Positions 17,265-26,719 of a stretch of DNA of 64,000 nucleotides are shown here, in pieces (positions within the stretch are counted from its first letter, which is position 1; each line of letters begins with the position of its first letter). Both the position numbers and the translations under genes were made by a program. Under the pieces are notes generated by a model. The model was not told the DNA's origin, did no database searches, and saw only the letters and a program-made list of their open reading frames with translations. The DNA is taken from the NCBI GenBank assembly GCA_002381645.1, contig DFXE01000015.1, forward strand, positions 134,789 through 198,788. The letters run 5' to 3'. Source of the stretch: Bacteroidales bacterium UBA4116. GTDB lineage: Bacteria > Bacteroidota > Bacteroidia > Bacteroidales > Tannerellaceae.

Positions 17265-19595
17265 ATGAAAACAATCCTCCGAAATTTCTTTAGTACGCTT
17301 CGCCGTTTTAAAATGGCTACTTTGTTAAATCTATTTGGATTATCTGTTGCTTTCTCTACTTTTATCATTATAATGATTCAAATAAATTATCACCTTGAGT
17401 TCAACTCTTGTATACCTGATGCGGATCATGTCTATAGAATAAATTTAATCTATGAAGGTTCGCCGATTGCAGCAACGCCTCGTCCCATAGGAGATGGTTT
17501 CGCCGCCTATTCTCCTCACGTGAAAGCGGTTGCGATAAACAATGCGATGTATGCAACGGTATTCGATAGGTATTTTATGATAGATTCTGATGATTCTTCT
17601 GTCCAACAACAGACCTATGCAGAGAAGATGATGGAAACGACTTCAGGTTATATTAATATTTTTCAGCCTGAAATGCTGGAAGGGAATGCACAAGCTTTTC
17701 TGGAACCCGATAAAGTATTGATCCCAAAAAGTATGTCTGAACGTCTCTTCAAAGAGGAGTCCCCGATTGGAAAGCGACTTCGCGGTGAAGACTTTCTTTG
17801 GACTGTGGGTGGAGTATATAAAGACTTTCCCCAAAATAGTTCCACTCATAATTTTATACTTTTGCAGATGGCCCCACACGAACACTGGGCACTTAATTAT
17901 GAAACATACATTTCTATTGATTCTTCACAAGATGCATACATTCTCTTTAGTGAATATATATCAACGATTGAGCCAATACTTAAAAGCGCTGGTTTTAACA
18001 ATGTGGAATTTTTTCTTTCTCCGGTTAAAGCATTACATTTTGAAACAACTATAGGATTTGATACCGTTGCGAAAATGTCTAAGACACAGCTTTGGATACT
18101 GATAAGTATCGCCTTGATCATTTTGTTGATTGCTGCGATTAATTTTACAAATTATAGTATTGCCTTGTCTCCTTTGCGTGTAAGAAGCCTTAACACACAA
18201 AAGGTTTTAGGAGCTGACGTACTAAAACTCCGCATATCACTAACCATAGAAGCCATATTAGTTTGTCTTACTTCTTTTGGACTTGCTTTGTTCTTAGTGC
18301 ACTTATCGTCTTTAACTTCGATAACTAACTTATTGCCGAGTAACCTGACTTTGCAAAAAAACGTTGCTTTATTATTTATTGTAGGGGGAATAGCTTTACT
18401 AACAGGTTTCTTCAGTGGTATATATCCGGCTCTGTATACCTCCTCATTTACACCTACTGTGGTATTGAAAGGTAATTTCGGTTTATCACTTCGTGGACGT
18501 AGGTTGCGTAGTACGCTCGTAGGACTTCAATACGTTGTCTCATTTGTATTGATCGTTGCTTCATTGTTTATGTTTATACAAACAAAGTATATGCAACACA
18601 AAAATCCCGGATACAACAGAGGTAATATGATCGTTATTACAACAAATAAGCAATTTGCAAATCAACATGAACTGTTTGCAGAAAAACTCAATTCTTTACC
18701 TTCTATTGAAGCCGTTGGTTATTCAGAAGCTTTATTAGCCGGCAGAGACCATTTTGATATCCACCGGGGGAACGTAAAAGAATCACCTGTTATACTTAAC
18801 GTCGTACGTGCTGATGCAAACTTCTTGCAAGCTATGAATATCCCTATTCTTGAAGGGCGATACTTTACCCAATCGGACGCACAGGCGGAAGAGGGATATT
18901 TTGCCATCCTCAATAAGCGCGCCCGTAAAGAATATAATTTGCAAGTGGGAGATAAGATCGATGGAATAATAACTATCGTCGGCTTTATTCACGATATCAA
19001 CTATACTTCGTTTCGAAAAGAAATTGAGCCGATGGGATTTATTCTTGATCCCACCCGACGTTTTGCGTATGTTAGAACCAAAGAAGGTTCAGATATATAC
19101 TCCGCCATGCAGGAGATAGAGAAGGAATTACAAGCATTATCACCAGGTTTCCCCTTTGAGATCCATTCATTAGATGATTTGTCCAACAATTCCTATGACT
19201 ATGAAAAGAATATTATGATACTTATCACTCTATTCAGCTTTTTGGCCATTCTGCTTTCTCTGATTGGAGTATTCGGATTGGTTATTTTCGAGGGCGAGTA
19301 CAAGCGGAAAGAGATAGGAATACGCAAAGTTTTCGGTTCTACCACTAAAGAGATTCTTAAAATGCTGAATAAAAAATACGTCTATTTATTAATTATTTGC
19401 TTCATCGTAGCCACTCCTTTGGCTTATTATGGTGTAAATCAGTGGTTGCATAATTTTGCTTATAAAACCCCCATGTACTGTTGGGTTTTTGCGGTCACTT
19501 TTTTATTGGTTGCAGCATTAACTTCTATAACTGTAACCTTCCAAAGCTGGCGTATAGCAAATAGCAATCCTGTGGATAGTATAAAAACAGAATAA
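17265..19595 (+). CDS. FtsX/MacB-type ABC transporter permease
   Basis: A 776-aa permease with two MacB_PCD-FtsX units. The N-terminal helix (LLNLFGLSVAFSTFIIIMIQ) is followed by a periplasmic domain, three helices with the GIYPALYTSSFTPTVVLKG loop, a second periplasmic domain, and a final FtsX block with LIGVFGLVIFEGEYKRKEIGIRK. Such proteins are usually encoded in clusters with an ATPase and adaptor; here it stands alone between a relaxase fossil and a desert. It may move lipids, peptides or drugs through a partner ATPase encoded elsewhere. Confidence 0.88.
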   Translation: MKTILRNFFSTLRRFKMATLLNLFGLSVAFSTFIIIMIQINYHLEFNSCIPDADHVYRINLIYEGSPIAATPRPIGDGFAAYSPHVKAVAINNAMYATVFDRYFMIDSDDSSVQQQTYAEKMMETTSGYINIFQPEMLEGNAQAFLEPDKVLIPKSMSERLFKEESPIGKRLRGEDFLWTVGGVYKDFPQNSSTHNFILLQMAPHEHWALNYETYISIDSSQDAYILFSEYISTIEPILKSAGFNNVEFFLSPVKALHFETTIGFDTVAKMSKTQLWILISIALIILLIAAINFTNYSIALSPLRVRSLNTQKVLGADVLKLRISLTIEAILVCLTSFGLALFLVHLSSLTSITNLLPSNLTLQKNVALLFIVGGIALLTGFFSGIYPALYTSSFTPTVVLKGNFGLSLRGRRLRSTLVGLQYVVSFVLIVASLFMFIQTKYMQHKNPGYNRGNMIVITTNKQFANQHELFAEKLNSLPSIEAVGYSEALLAGRDHFDIHRGNVKESPVILNVVRADANFLQAMNIPILEGRYFTQSDAQAEEGYFAILNKRARKEYNLQVGDKIDGIITIVGFIHDINYTSFRKEIEPMGFILDPTRRFAYVRTKEGSDIYSAMQEIEKELQALSPGFPFEIHSLDDLSNNSYDYEKNIMILITLFSFLAILLSLIGVFGLVIFEGEYKRKEIGIRKVFGSTTKEILKMLNKKYVYLLIICFIVATPLAYYGVNQWLHNFAYKTPMYCWVFAVTFLLVAALTSITVTFQSWRIANSNPVDSIKTE

Positions 19596-19835
19596 TGTTA
19601 TAATAAAAAATTATAAGTACATTATTACTTATTGCATCATCTCTAACAATTAAAGGTACCTCTATGTATAGGTATAATGAAATAGATATTTACATTTCGT
19701 AATGCTCTTTATTAAAAACAATCTTCCAGGTTTACCTGTCGCTGTAATAAACAGCAATAATAATATATAAATTACCTATGTTACATTGACAAAAACAGCA
19801 ATCTTTAAACTAATTAGACATTGTTATTTAAATGA

Positions 19836-20015
19836 TTAACAAATAGAAAAGCGTTTAAAGAATTATGCATTCTATTATTAGAACAAAAAACATTAGACTT
19901 AGATGGTCCTGTAACGAAATATTTATAAGACATTAAGCCTAAGTAGAGGGGGGGAGTGGATAATGTAACAATCAGAATAAAGGATTTACTTTATCAGACA
20001 ATAGCAATTTCATCT
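19836..20015 (+). pseudogene. decayed serine hydrolase (class C beta-lactamase-like)
   Basis: One frame with two internal stops reads KAFKELCILLLEQKTLDLDG, then PVTKYL, stop, DIKPK, stop, RGGVDNVTIRIKDLLYQTIA. This matches the beta-lactamase (PF00144) stretch that runs KAFTAL..LVEEGKLDLDDPVTKYLP...VTIRDLLTHTSG. The SxxK serine position reads as Thr-Asn-Arg-Lys. Only about 60 residues can be followed; upstream and downstream are lost in AT-rich sequence. Confidence 0.6.
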
Positions 20016-20111
20016 AAAACAGTTCATATAATAAAACTAACCAATGATATGAGATTAAAAAAAATAATAGATAATATTTCGAACACAAAATTAGCTTTAA
20101 ATCTTATAATT

Positions 20112-20137
20112 CATATTATACACTAGTGTATAATATG
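20112..20137. repeat. perfect 26-bp palindrome
   Basis: CATATTATACACT followed directly by its reverse complement, with no spacer. The symmetry stops exactly at both ends. It could be a protein-binding site or the fused ends of a lost small insertion. Confidence 0.6.
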
Positions 20138-20621
20138 TTATCCTTGACGAATTATTAAAATATTAAATGTATCATTATTTGAAAGTTATATCAAATAATA
20201 AATATAATAAATATTTCCCTTTAATAACATATATTTGACAACATATTTTATAAAAAAAATATACAGACAAGGGTTATAAATTATATATATTATACAATAT
20301 AAACAATAATGATTCATTATAAAAATGAAATATTCTAACCGGATATTATATTTAATAATAATTAGATTTTTAATTAATATGATATTAAATATATTATATT
20401 CAAAAAATACAGTAAATAATTTGATAGAATAATAGATTAAAATTGTTTTTTTGCATATACAGGAGGGTCTTCTAAAATAGATAAGAAGTATTAGGTAAGT
20501 ATAACTGGATGTTTAACATTTGTCAATATTTTTGACTTTTATCATAATAGTTAAGAATTGTTTTCTAGTTAAACTCCTTATCTGATCCATTCCACAAAAA
20601 CCATATACAATTTTATAAAAA

Positions 20622-20657
20622 ATAAACTGAAAATAAGCGTTCTACTTTTCAGTTTAT
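20622..20657. repeat. stem-loop with 12-bp arms
   Basis: ATAAACTGAAAA (20622-20633) and its exact complement (20646-20657) around a 12-base loop. The A/T flanks give it a terminator-like look on both strands, although no intact gene ends nearby. Confidence 0.5.
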
Positions 20658-20788
20658 ACCGTTGAAAAAACAGTACACATTAAGTACACCTTTATTATAA
20701 GATGATTTTTAGGCTTTACTATGCAAATGATAAAATCTGAAAAACGGAATGGCAAACCCTATTAAATAAGAATATGGTGTCGTTTATT

Positions 20789-20900
20789 TTTATTGTCAAA
20801 TAATTAGACGGTCTAGTCTAATTATTTGACAATAAACAAGCCCACTCAGGTCATTAACTTACACGTTGTTAGAACATTAAACAGAATGGCATATTTTTTG
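20789..20900 (+). promoter_or_regulatory. 21-bp inverted repeat and sigma-54-like promoter of the esterase
   Basis: Perfect 21-bp arms (20789-20809 and 20816-20836; core TTGTCAAATAATTAGAC) flank a 6-base spacer. Fifty bases on, TGGCATATTTTTTGTTA (20886-20902) has the GG-N10-GT spacing and the TGGCA start of a sigma-54 promoter. The esterase starts about 185 bases downstream. The pair resembles the unit upstream of the FtsX permease. Confidence 0.4.
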
Positions 20901-21085
20901 TTAAATAATAATTAAATTTACTGTAAAATAAAAATGAGAATCTATCTGTGATAACAGTTATACATAAGTGTAGCAGTTAGTGATAAGGCGCAGAGTCCTG
21001 AAATGGATAAAAATTGCAATTATTCGTCTTTCAACAATTTTATAATGACAAAAAACTATCACACAAACTTAAAAAAGTTATCCTT

Positions 21086-21988
21086 ATGAAAACAAAGAAT
21101 TTATTTGAAATGGTTTTAATCCTGGTGGCTATCTGCTTTTTTTGTTGTAACAATACGTTCGCAAAGTCTACACCAGTTGATGAAAATCCCACCTTACTAT
21201 TTAACAGAATGTTCTCTGAATCAGTCAATGACACTTTGTCGATTACAGTTTCTCTTCCGGCAAATTACTTTAAAAGTGATACAAAAACTTACCCTGTTAT
21301 ATACATTCTCGACGGGAATGTATATTTTGATATTTTCAGGAGTATGGTAAATATATACAGTCAAACAGGATGGCCATACGAAGTAATATTGGTAGGGGTT
21401 GGCTACAAGGATATATCTGAATTGGCTATGTTTCGTAGTAGAGATTATACATATCCTATTGCCGATGAAAAATACGGAATGAGTTTGAGTGGTGGGGGAG
21501 ATAAATTTCTGACTTTCATAACCAAAGAACTCTTGCCTGTTATAGATGAAAAATACCATACCGACAAATCTAATAGGGTTCTATTTGGACATTCACTAAG
21601 TGCTTATTTTGTTGAATATGCATTTACTGAAAATTTAAAAAACGATAATGGGGTATTTCAAAATTATATTGCTGCCAGTCCAACACTTAACTATAACAAT
21701 TATTTCCTTCTACAAACAATGGAGAATTTAGAGAAAATAAACCCTAGTCTTCTTTCAAAAATTAGTATTTTTACCACTTTTGGGCAACTTGAAAATGAAA
21801 ATCCCGACCCAGCAATGGAAAATGTGGAATTGACCATAGCTAAACTTGAAAAACTATTTGCTCAGAACAAGTTTCATGGCTTAAGGCATAAATCAATAGT
21901 ATATTCAAACTTAGGACACATGGAAACAGCCATACCGACTTTAATGCAAGGGGTGAATTGGGTTTTAACCAACCAATTGGAAAACTAA
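21086..21988 (+). CDS. secreted alpha/beta-hydrolase (putative esterase, PF00756)
   Basis: Esterase-D/BesA-type hydrolase, 300 aa from ATG 21086. This start gives a signal peptide (MKTKNLFEMVLILVAICFF...FAKS); an in-frame ATG 24 codons earlier would bury it. The nucleophile is S170 in GHSLSA, which departs from GxSxG at the last position. The final His is probably in NLGHMETA near the C-terminus, and VIYILDGN near residue 71 is typical of the family. Substrate unknown; relatives cleave siderophore or feruloyl esters. It is a single-gene unit ended by the hairpin at 22062. Confidence 0.85.
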   Translation: MKTKNLFEMVLILVAICFFCCNNTFAKSTPVDENPTLLFNRMFSESVNDTLSITVSLPANYFKSDTKTYPVIYILDGNVYFDIFRSMVNIYSQTGWPYEVILVGVGYKDISELAMFRSRDYTYPIADEKYGMSLSGGGDKFLTFITKELLPVIDEKYHTDKSNRVLFGHSLSAYFVEYAFTENLKNDNGVFQNYIAASPTLNYNNYFLLQTMENLEKINPSLLSKISIFTTFGQLENENPDPAMENVELTIAKLEKLFAQNKFHGLRHKSIVYSNLGHMETAIPTLMQGVNWVLTNQLEN

Positions 21989-22061
21989 TATCACAAAGAT
22001 GCCTTGTATTTAGAATAAATATTCTCTTGTGAATGTCCCTGTTTTCACCTTATATAAACTT

Positions 22062-22095
22062 AAAACCTGTTAGTCAATGAACTAACAGGTTTTTT
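22062..22095 (+). terminator. rho-independent terminator of the esterase
   Basis: AAAACCTGTTAGT and ACTAACAGGTTTT pair around a 6-base loop, followed by more T residues. Confidence 0.85.
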
Positions 22096-22563
22096 CGAGT
22101 CCAAAACGGCTGTATGGAATCTATATTAAACAAATCTTCTCCCTATCCTATTACAGAAGATCCCCTTCTTTATTTTCAACCATGATTCATATTGTTTAAT
22201 AGATCGATTGTGTCGCTAATATTCACAAGTCCATCTATAACAAACAAATTATCCATGCTTCCAATTACAAATATTTGATAGAATTGAAAAGTTCGCTCCG
22301 TTATTAATTTTCTGCAAAAACAAAATCTCAAATTCTTTTTTTCCGTAGTAAAAAAACATGAACAACAATCACCAGACTATTTCTAACCACTTCCTAACCG
22401 TTCAATCGTTGCTTCGTCGAATTGTTCAATGCTAAAGTTAAACCCTTTAGAAATCATAGATTAGTTAAAGATATTCAGTTCTTTATCTTTAGACTCTTTT
22501 TACATAAGAAAAGAATACTCCACTGGCTTTTTTTGTTGTTGAACCAAAACTAATTCTATGTAA
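22096..22563. other. intergenic region without a supported gene
   Basis: About 470 bases between the esterase terminator and the tRNA. A 24-codon minus-strand frame (about 22386-22460) reads like protein but is too short to call. Nothing else is recognised. Confidence 0.4.
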
Positions 22564-22595
22564 ACAAAAAACACGTGCAGGTTCTACTACACGTG
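22564..22595 (-). terminator. terminator of the tRNA(CAT) transcript
   Basis: On the minus strand CACGTGTAG pairs with CTGCACGTG (one G-U pair) around TAGAAC and is followed by six T residues. Confidence 0.8.
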
Positions 22596-22611
22596 CTTTA
22601 TCTTTAAGTAG

Positions 22612-22685
22612 TGGTCCCACTTGGGCTTGAACCAAGGACTCCCTGATTATGAGTCAGGTGCTCTAACCAACTGAGCTATGGGACC
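22612..22685 (-). tRNA. tRNA with CAT anticodon (Met or Ile2)
   Basis: A full cloverleaf on the minus strand: acceptor GGTCCCA/TGGGACC with discriminator A, D-arm GCTCAGTTGGTTAGAGC, anticodon loop CTCATAA, T-arm TTGGTTCAAGCCCAA. The CCA end is not encoded. The CAT anticodon fits elongator Met or lysidine-modified Ile2. It lacks the C1-A72 mismatch of an initiator tRNA. A near-consensus -7 box (TAATATTG) lies at 22714-22721. Confidence 0.92.
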
Positions 22686-22781
22686 TATTCAGCATTTACC
22701 CTGAAATCGGGTGCAATATTACGACTTATTCTTGATTCATGCAAGAATTCATAAAAAAACTTCTACTAAGAAGAGCTATTT

Positions 22782-23465
22782 TTAAACACTGGTAGATAAA
22801 CCACCTACTAAAGCAAATGCAAAAACATAGATTATCAAAGCTATTCCTATCATTTTGCCACGAACAGGTGAATAAACATTCATTGTAGACACATCTTCAT
22901 CCTTCGAATGATTCTTTTTATAAATCAGGTAAAATAAATAGATAAGATATCCAATACCAACTCCTGCCAATGCTCCGGCAATGATGTCTGAAATAAAATG
23001 CATACCAAGATATATACGGGAATATCCCATTACAAATGCCCATATGAAAATCACAATTGAATAGATCCGGCTACGAAAAAGCATGGCAGTAAACATTGCC
23101 ATACCAAAAGTAGTTGCTGAGTGACCGGACACAAAACCATAAGGTTCAGTTATGACCTTATATAAGGTACGAACCTCTTCCATAAAAGAAGGATGAAAGA
23201 CAGGGCGTGGCCTTACAAATAACGGTTTAGTAATAAATGATGAAAAAACCATACATAAAATGGCAACTATAAGAATAGAGAACAGTACAGGAAGCCAATT
23301 CTTTTTTTCCGTCTTATACATAAGCATAAAACAAAAAAAGACAATAAAAGGCAACCATACATATATACCGGAATACAGCCACATCACCCGATCCCAAAAT
23401 AGCGAATGCGAACTATTGATCAGGAAGAAAAGAGATCTTTCAAATTCTAACAACTTTTCCAGCAT
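22782..23465 (-). CDS. PAP2-family lipid phosphatase
   Basis: Membrane phosphatase of 227 aa with six helices and the three catalytic motifs: KPLFVRPRP (KxxxxxxRP), GFVSGHSATTFG (PSGH with Val for Pro) and SRIYLGMHFISD (SRxxxxxHxxxD). Relatives dephosphorylate undecaprenyl diphosphate, phosphatidylglycerol phosphate or lipid A; the substrate cannot be told here. Its ATG follows the prfB stop codon directly, so it is translated from the same message. Confidence 0.88.
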   Translation of the reverse strand: MLEKLLEFERSLFFLINSSHSLFWDRVMWLYSGIYVWLPFIVFFCFMLMYKTEKKNWLPVLFSILIVAILCMVFSSFITKPLFVRPRPVFHPSFMEEVRTLYKVITEPYGFVSGHSATTFGMAMFTAMLFRSRIYSIVIFIWAFVMGYSRIYLGMHFISDIIAGALAGVGIGYLIYLFYLIYKKNHSKDEDVSTMNVYSPVRGKMIGIALIIYVFAFALVGGLSTSV

Positions 23466-24591
23466 TTATCTTTCCGAAGCTTCCTCCCCGGCAAATTCCA
23501 TTAAATACGCTTTAATAAAACCATCGATTTTACCATCCATAACACCATTAACATCAGATGTTTGATAATTGGTACGATGATCTTTTACACGTCGGTCATC
23601 GAATACATAACTACGGATTTGGGATCCCCATTCAATCTTCTTTTTTCCAGCTTCAATTTTTTGTTGTTCAGCCATTCGCTTCTGTAATGCAATATCGTAT
23701 AGCATGGAACGTAATAAACGCATAGCATTTTCACGGTTGCCTAATTGTGAACGGCTTTCGGTATTTTCAATCAGAATCTCACGGCTTTCTCCCGTATCAG
23801 GATCCTTATAATTATAACGTAAACGAACACCAGTTTCTACTTTATTTACATTCTGTCCACCCGCACCCCCTGAACGGAAGGTATCCCAGGTATAATCACC
23901 GGGATTAATTTCAATTTCAATTGAGTCATCCACTAATGGCGTAACAAAAACAGAAGCAAAAGAAGTCATACGCTTACCCTGGGCATTATAAGGAGACACC
24001 CTCACTAACCGGTGCACTCCATTCTCACCTTTCAGATAACCATAGGCATAATCGCCCTCAATCTGCATCGTAACAGATTTTATTCCTGCCTCATCACCTT
24101 CTTGAAGATTATTAATCGTGATCTTATAATTATTTGCTTCGGCCCAACGCATATACATACGCATCAACATAGATGCCCAATCCTGACTTTCCGTACCGCC
24201 AGCACCGGAATTAATTTTTAAGATGCAACCCAATTGGTCCGCCTCCTGGCGGAGCATATTACGAAACTCAAGGTTTTCAACTGCGGATAAGGCTTTTCTA
24301 TAGGTCTCATCAACTTCTTCTTCAGAAGTTATACCTTCCTTTGCATATTCATAAGCTAATTCAAGTTCCTCAGAAGCCGCTTGAACTTCGTTATACAATT
24401 CGATCCATTTCTTCAATTCACGAACCACCTTCATCTGAGCTTCAGCCCGTTTGGCATCTTCCCAAAAAGAAGGATCCTGCGTACGGAGCTCCTCTTCCTC
24501 TAATTGGATAATCTTATTATCGATGTCAAAGATACCCCCTCAGCGCTTTCTCGCGCTCCAACACGTCATGTAGCTGGTCTGATGTAATCAT
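23466..24591 (-). CDS. prfB: peptide chain release factor 2 (programmed +1 frameshift)
   Basis: RF2 releases peptides at UGA and UAA. The gene is split over two frames: 21 codons from ATG 24591 end at an in-frame TGA (24526-24528), and the rest continues in the +1 frame. The site has the classical form AGGGGGTAT-CTT-TGA-C, with an internal Shine-Dalgarno-like AGGGGG. The joined product is about 374 aa. The GGQ loop is in RSGGAGGQNVNKVE. The stop-recognition tripeptide reads SPY rather than the textbook SPF. RF2 scarcity raises frameshifting, so the gene controls itself. A -7 box lies at 24611-24618. Confidence 0.95.
24526..24544 (-). promoter_or_regulatory. prfB programmed frameshift site
   Basis: On the minus strand AGGGGG, three bases, CTT, TGA, C. 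The G-rich run pairs with 16S rRNA, CTT is the slippery codon and TGA the pausing stop. Confidence 0.93.
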
Positions 24592-24684
24592 ATTTATTTA
24601 ATTTTGAGTACAAAAATAAATATTCTAGTCGAAGATGAAAATCCAAATTCAAATTAGTTCAAAATATTCACTGATTAATATATG

Positions 24685-26493
24685 TTATTCTTTGTACATC
24701 ATATCTATTTCATGTGCATATTTCTCAAGAATAACAGATCTCCGTAGTTTTAAAGTGTCGGTCAACTCTCGTCCTTCCATAGTAAAAGGTTCTTTCAGTA
24801 AAATAAATTTTTTAATTTTCTCGTAAGAAGCAAGATTTTTCTGATTCTCTTCAACATGCGATTCTATTAAACGAATTATATCTGGATTATCCGTTAATTC
24901 TTCTGGTGCACTATATAGTATATTTTTACGTTTTGCGTAATCCAACAAAGCATCGAAATCCGGAACAATTAATGCCCCAACAAACTTTCGCTTATCGCCA
25001 ATTACAGCTATTTGTGATATAAACTTATCATTTGACATAAGCATTTCAATTGCTTGGGGAGCTATATACTTTCCGTTGGATGTTTTATAGAGGTCCTTGA
25101 TACGTTCTGTAAAATAAAGGACATTTCCCTCCAAGCGTCCGGCATCACCCGTCCGGAAATACCCGTCATCCGTAAACGCTTTTTCATCTTCTTCAGGTTT
25201 ATTGTAATAACCACATGTCACCGTTTTTCCCTTAACTAATATTTCATTGTTAGATGGCTCTATTTTCACATGTACATCCGGCATAATAGTCCCGATCGAC
25301 CCGATAACAAATCCCTCCATAGGACAGAATGAAACAGTTGCTGTAGTTTCGCTTAAACCATATCCATATACGATAGGAATATTAACCGATTGAAGAAATA
25401 TATTTACTTCATCTGACAAAGGCGCTCCGGCAACCGGAAATATTTTACCTTTCTCAATACCTAACACTTTTTTCAGAAGAGCAAAAATAGTTTTATTATA
25501 AAATTTGAACTTAATCTTCAACGCAAAAGGAGGTTTTAACCCTTTATTTTTATAATCCAGATTGTAAGCATGTCCGGTTTCAACAGCATCAAGCGCCAAA
25601 GTTCTTAAAAATCCGGGAAAACCATTTATTTTATCTTGGACACCCACATATACCTTTTCCCAAAAACGAGGTACGTTACACATCATGGTAGGATGCACTT
25701 CAACCAATGTTTCCTGAATTTTTTTTGGATCACGGTTGATTGCCACTTTCGAACCACAGGTTAAACAAAGGTAAGTCCAGGCTTTCTCAAATATATGCGT
25801 TAATGGCAAAAAACACATGGATGTTTCTTTGTCCGTGATCACCGGTAGACGGATTTGATGAATGCGCATAACTTCGATAAAACTTGAATGCCGCAACATA
25901 ACACCCTTGGAATTGCCGGTTGTTCCGGACGTATAAATAATAGTAGCCAAATCATCGGGAGATGCCTCCTTCATCCGAACTTTCACAGTAGTTTCAGCAT
26001 GAGCATTATCACCTAACCGCTGAAAATCATCAAAATAGATAGAGGTTTTATCTTCAGGATTCAGTTTTACTTTCGGATCGAAAACAATTATACGTTTAAG
26101 TATTTCAGAACCTTTCTGAACAATAAAAGCATTATTATACTGAAGTTGTTCACCTACAAAAAGAGTATTAATATTTGCATCATTAATAATATACTCAACC
26201 TGTGCAGGCGAACTGGTAGCATACATTGGAACAGGCACTGCGCGGTTGGCATACCCGGCAAAATCCGTAATAAGACATTGTGGCATATTTTGCGAATATA
26301 TACCGAAATTATCATGTTCCACAATACCAAACTCAGCCATTGCTTTTGCTGTTAACATAATAGATTCGGAAAAATCACGCCACGAGATCTTCTGCCATTT
26401 CCCAGTTTCTTCATTACGATGTTTAAGCGCAGTACGTGTACCGTATTTATTTGCCTGAATATGGATTAATTCAGCAAAGTGGTAAGTGACCAT
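24685..26493 (-). CDS. long-chain fatty acid-CoA ligase (AMP-binding)
   Basis: Activates fatty acids to acyl-CoA through an acyl-adenylate. The 602-aa protein has the ANL-family P-loop-like motif TIIYTSGTTGNSKGVML near residue 178, the YGLSETTA motif and TGD (GYFRTGDAGRL) of the hinge, and the C-terminal YKTSNGKYIAPQAIE with its catalytic-region Lys. It is of the FAA1/ACSL type common in Bacteroidetes. A -7 box (TACATTTG) lies at 26525-26532. It is a single-gene unit. Confidence 0.92.
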   Translation of the reverse strand: MVTYHFAELIHIQANKYGTRTALKHRNEETGKWQKISWRDFSESIMLTAKAMAEFGIVEHDNFGIYSQNMPQCLITDFAGYANRAVPVPMYATSSPAQVEYIINDANINTLFVGEQLQYNNAFIVQKGSEILKRIIVFDPKVKLNPEDKTSIYFDDFQRLGDNAHAETTVKVRMKEASPDDLATIIYTSGTTGNSKGVMLRHSSFIEVMRIHQIRLPVITDKETSMCFLPLTHIFEKAWTYLCLTCGSKVAINRDPKKIQETLVEVHPTMMCNVPRFWEKVYVGVQDKINGFPGFLRTLALDAVETGHAYNLDYKNKGLKPPFALKIKFKFYNKTIFALLKKVLGIEKGKIFPVAGAPLSDEVNIFLQSVNIPIVYGYGLSETTATVSFCPMEGFVIGSIGTIMPDVHVKIEPSNNEILVKGKTVTCGYYNKPEEDEKAFTDDGYFRTGDAGRLEGNVLYFTERIKDLYKTSNGKYIAPQAIEMLMSNDKFISQIAVIGDKRKFVGALIVPDFDALLDYAKRKNILYSAPEELTDNPDIIRLIESHVEENQKNLASYEKIKKFILLKEPFTMEGRELTDTLKLRRSVILEKYAHEIDMMYKE

Positions 26494-26524
26494 AATAATT
26501 GAATTTGCATTTATATTGATGTTG

Positions 26525-26532
26525 CAAATGTA
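26525..26532 (-). promoter_or_regulatory. -7 box of the acyl-CoA ligase
   Basis: TACATTTG on the minus strand, 32 bases before the start codon. Confidence 0.5.
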
Positions 26533-26683
26533 ATTTATTCAATTGTATTGAACATTATAAGACTTTATTTTTTTACACACATCGAGCACTTTTGTGCAAC
26601 ATTTCCCTATTTCAGTAAAGTCTTGCATTTATCCATTAACACGCTTTACACGTTAAAAATATCATTATACAACTTCTAAAATG

Positions 26684-26691
26684 TATCTTTG
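26684..26691 (+). promoter_or_regulatory. -7 box of the PatB-type lyase
   Basis: TATCTTTG, 28 bases before ATG 26720. Confidence 0.55.
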
Positions 26692-26719
26692 GAATCTGAA
26701 AATATAAGATAAATGAAAA

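Larger units (their letters stand above)
19596..21085. other. AT-rich desert with gene fossil and repeats
   Basis: Nearly 1.5 kb without an intact gene and extremely AT-rich. Inside it are a decayed serine hydrolase (19836-20015), a perfect 26-bp palindrome (20112-20137), a hairpin (20622-20657) and the inverted-repeat/sigma-54-like unit of the esterase (20789-20900). The rest shows nothing recognisable. Confidence 0.6.

Noticed and set aside
22386..22460. 24-codon minus-strand frame reading MISKGFNFSIEQFDEATIER
   Set aside because: It reads like protein but is too short, with no promoter of good quality and no neighbour to support it; may be a fragment.
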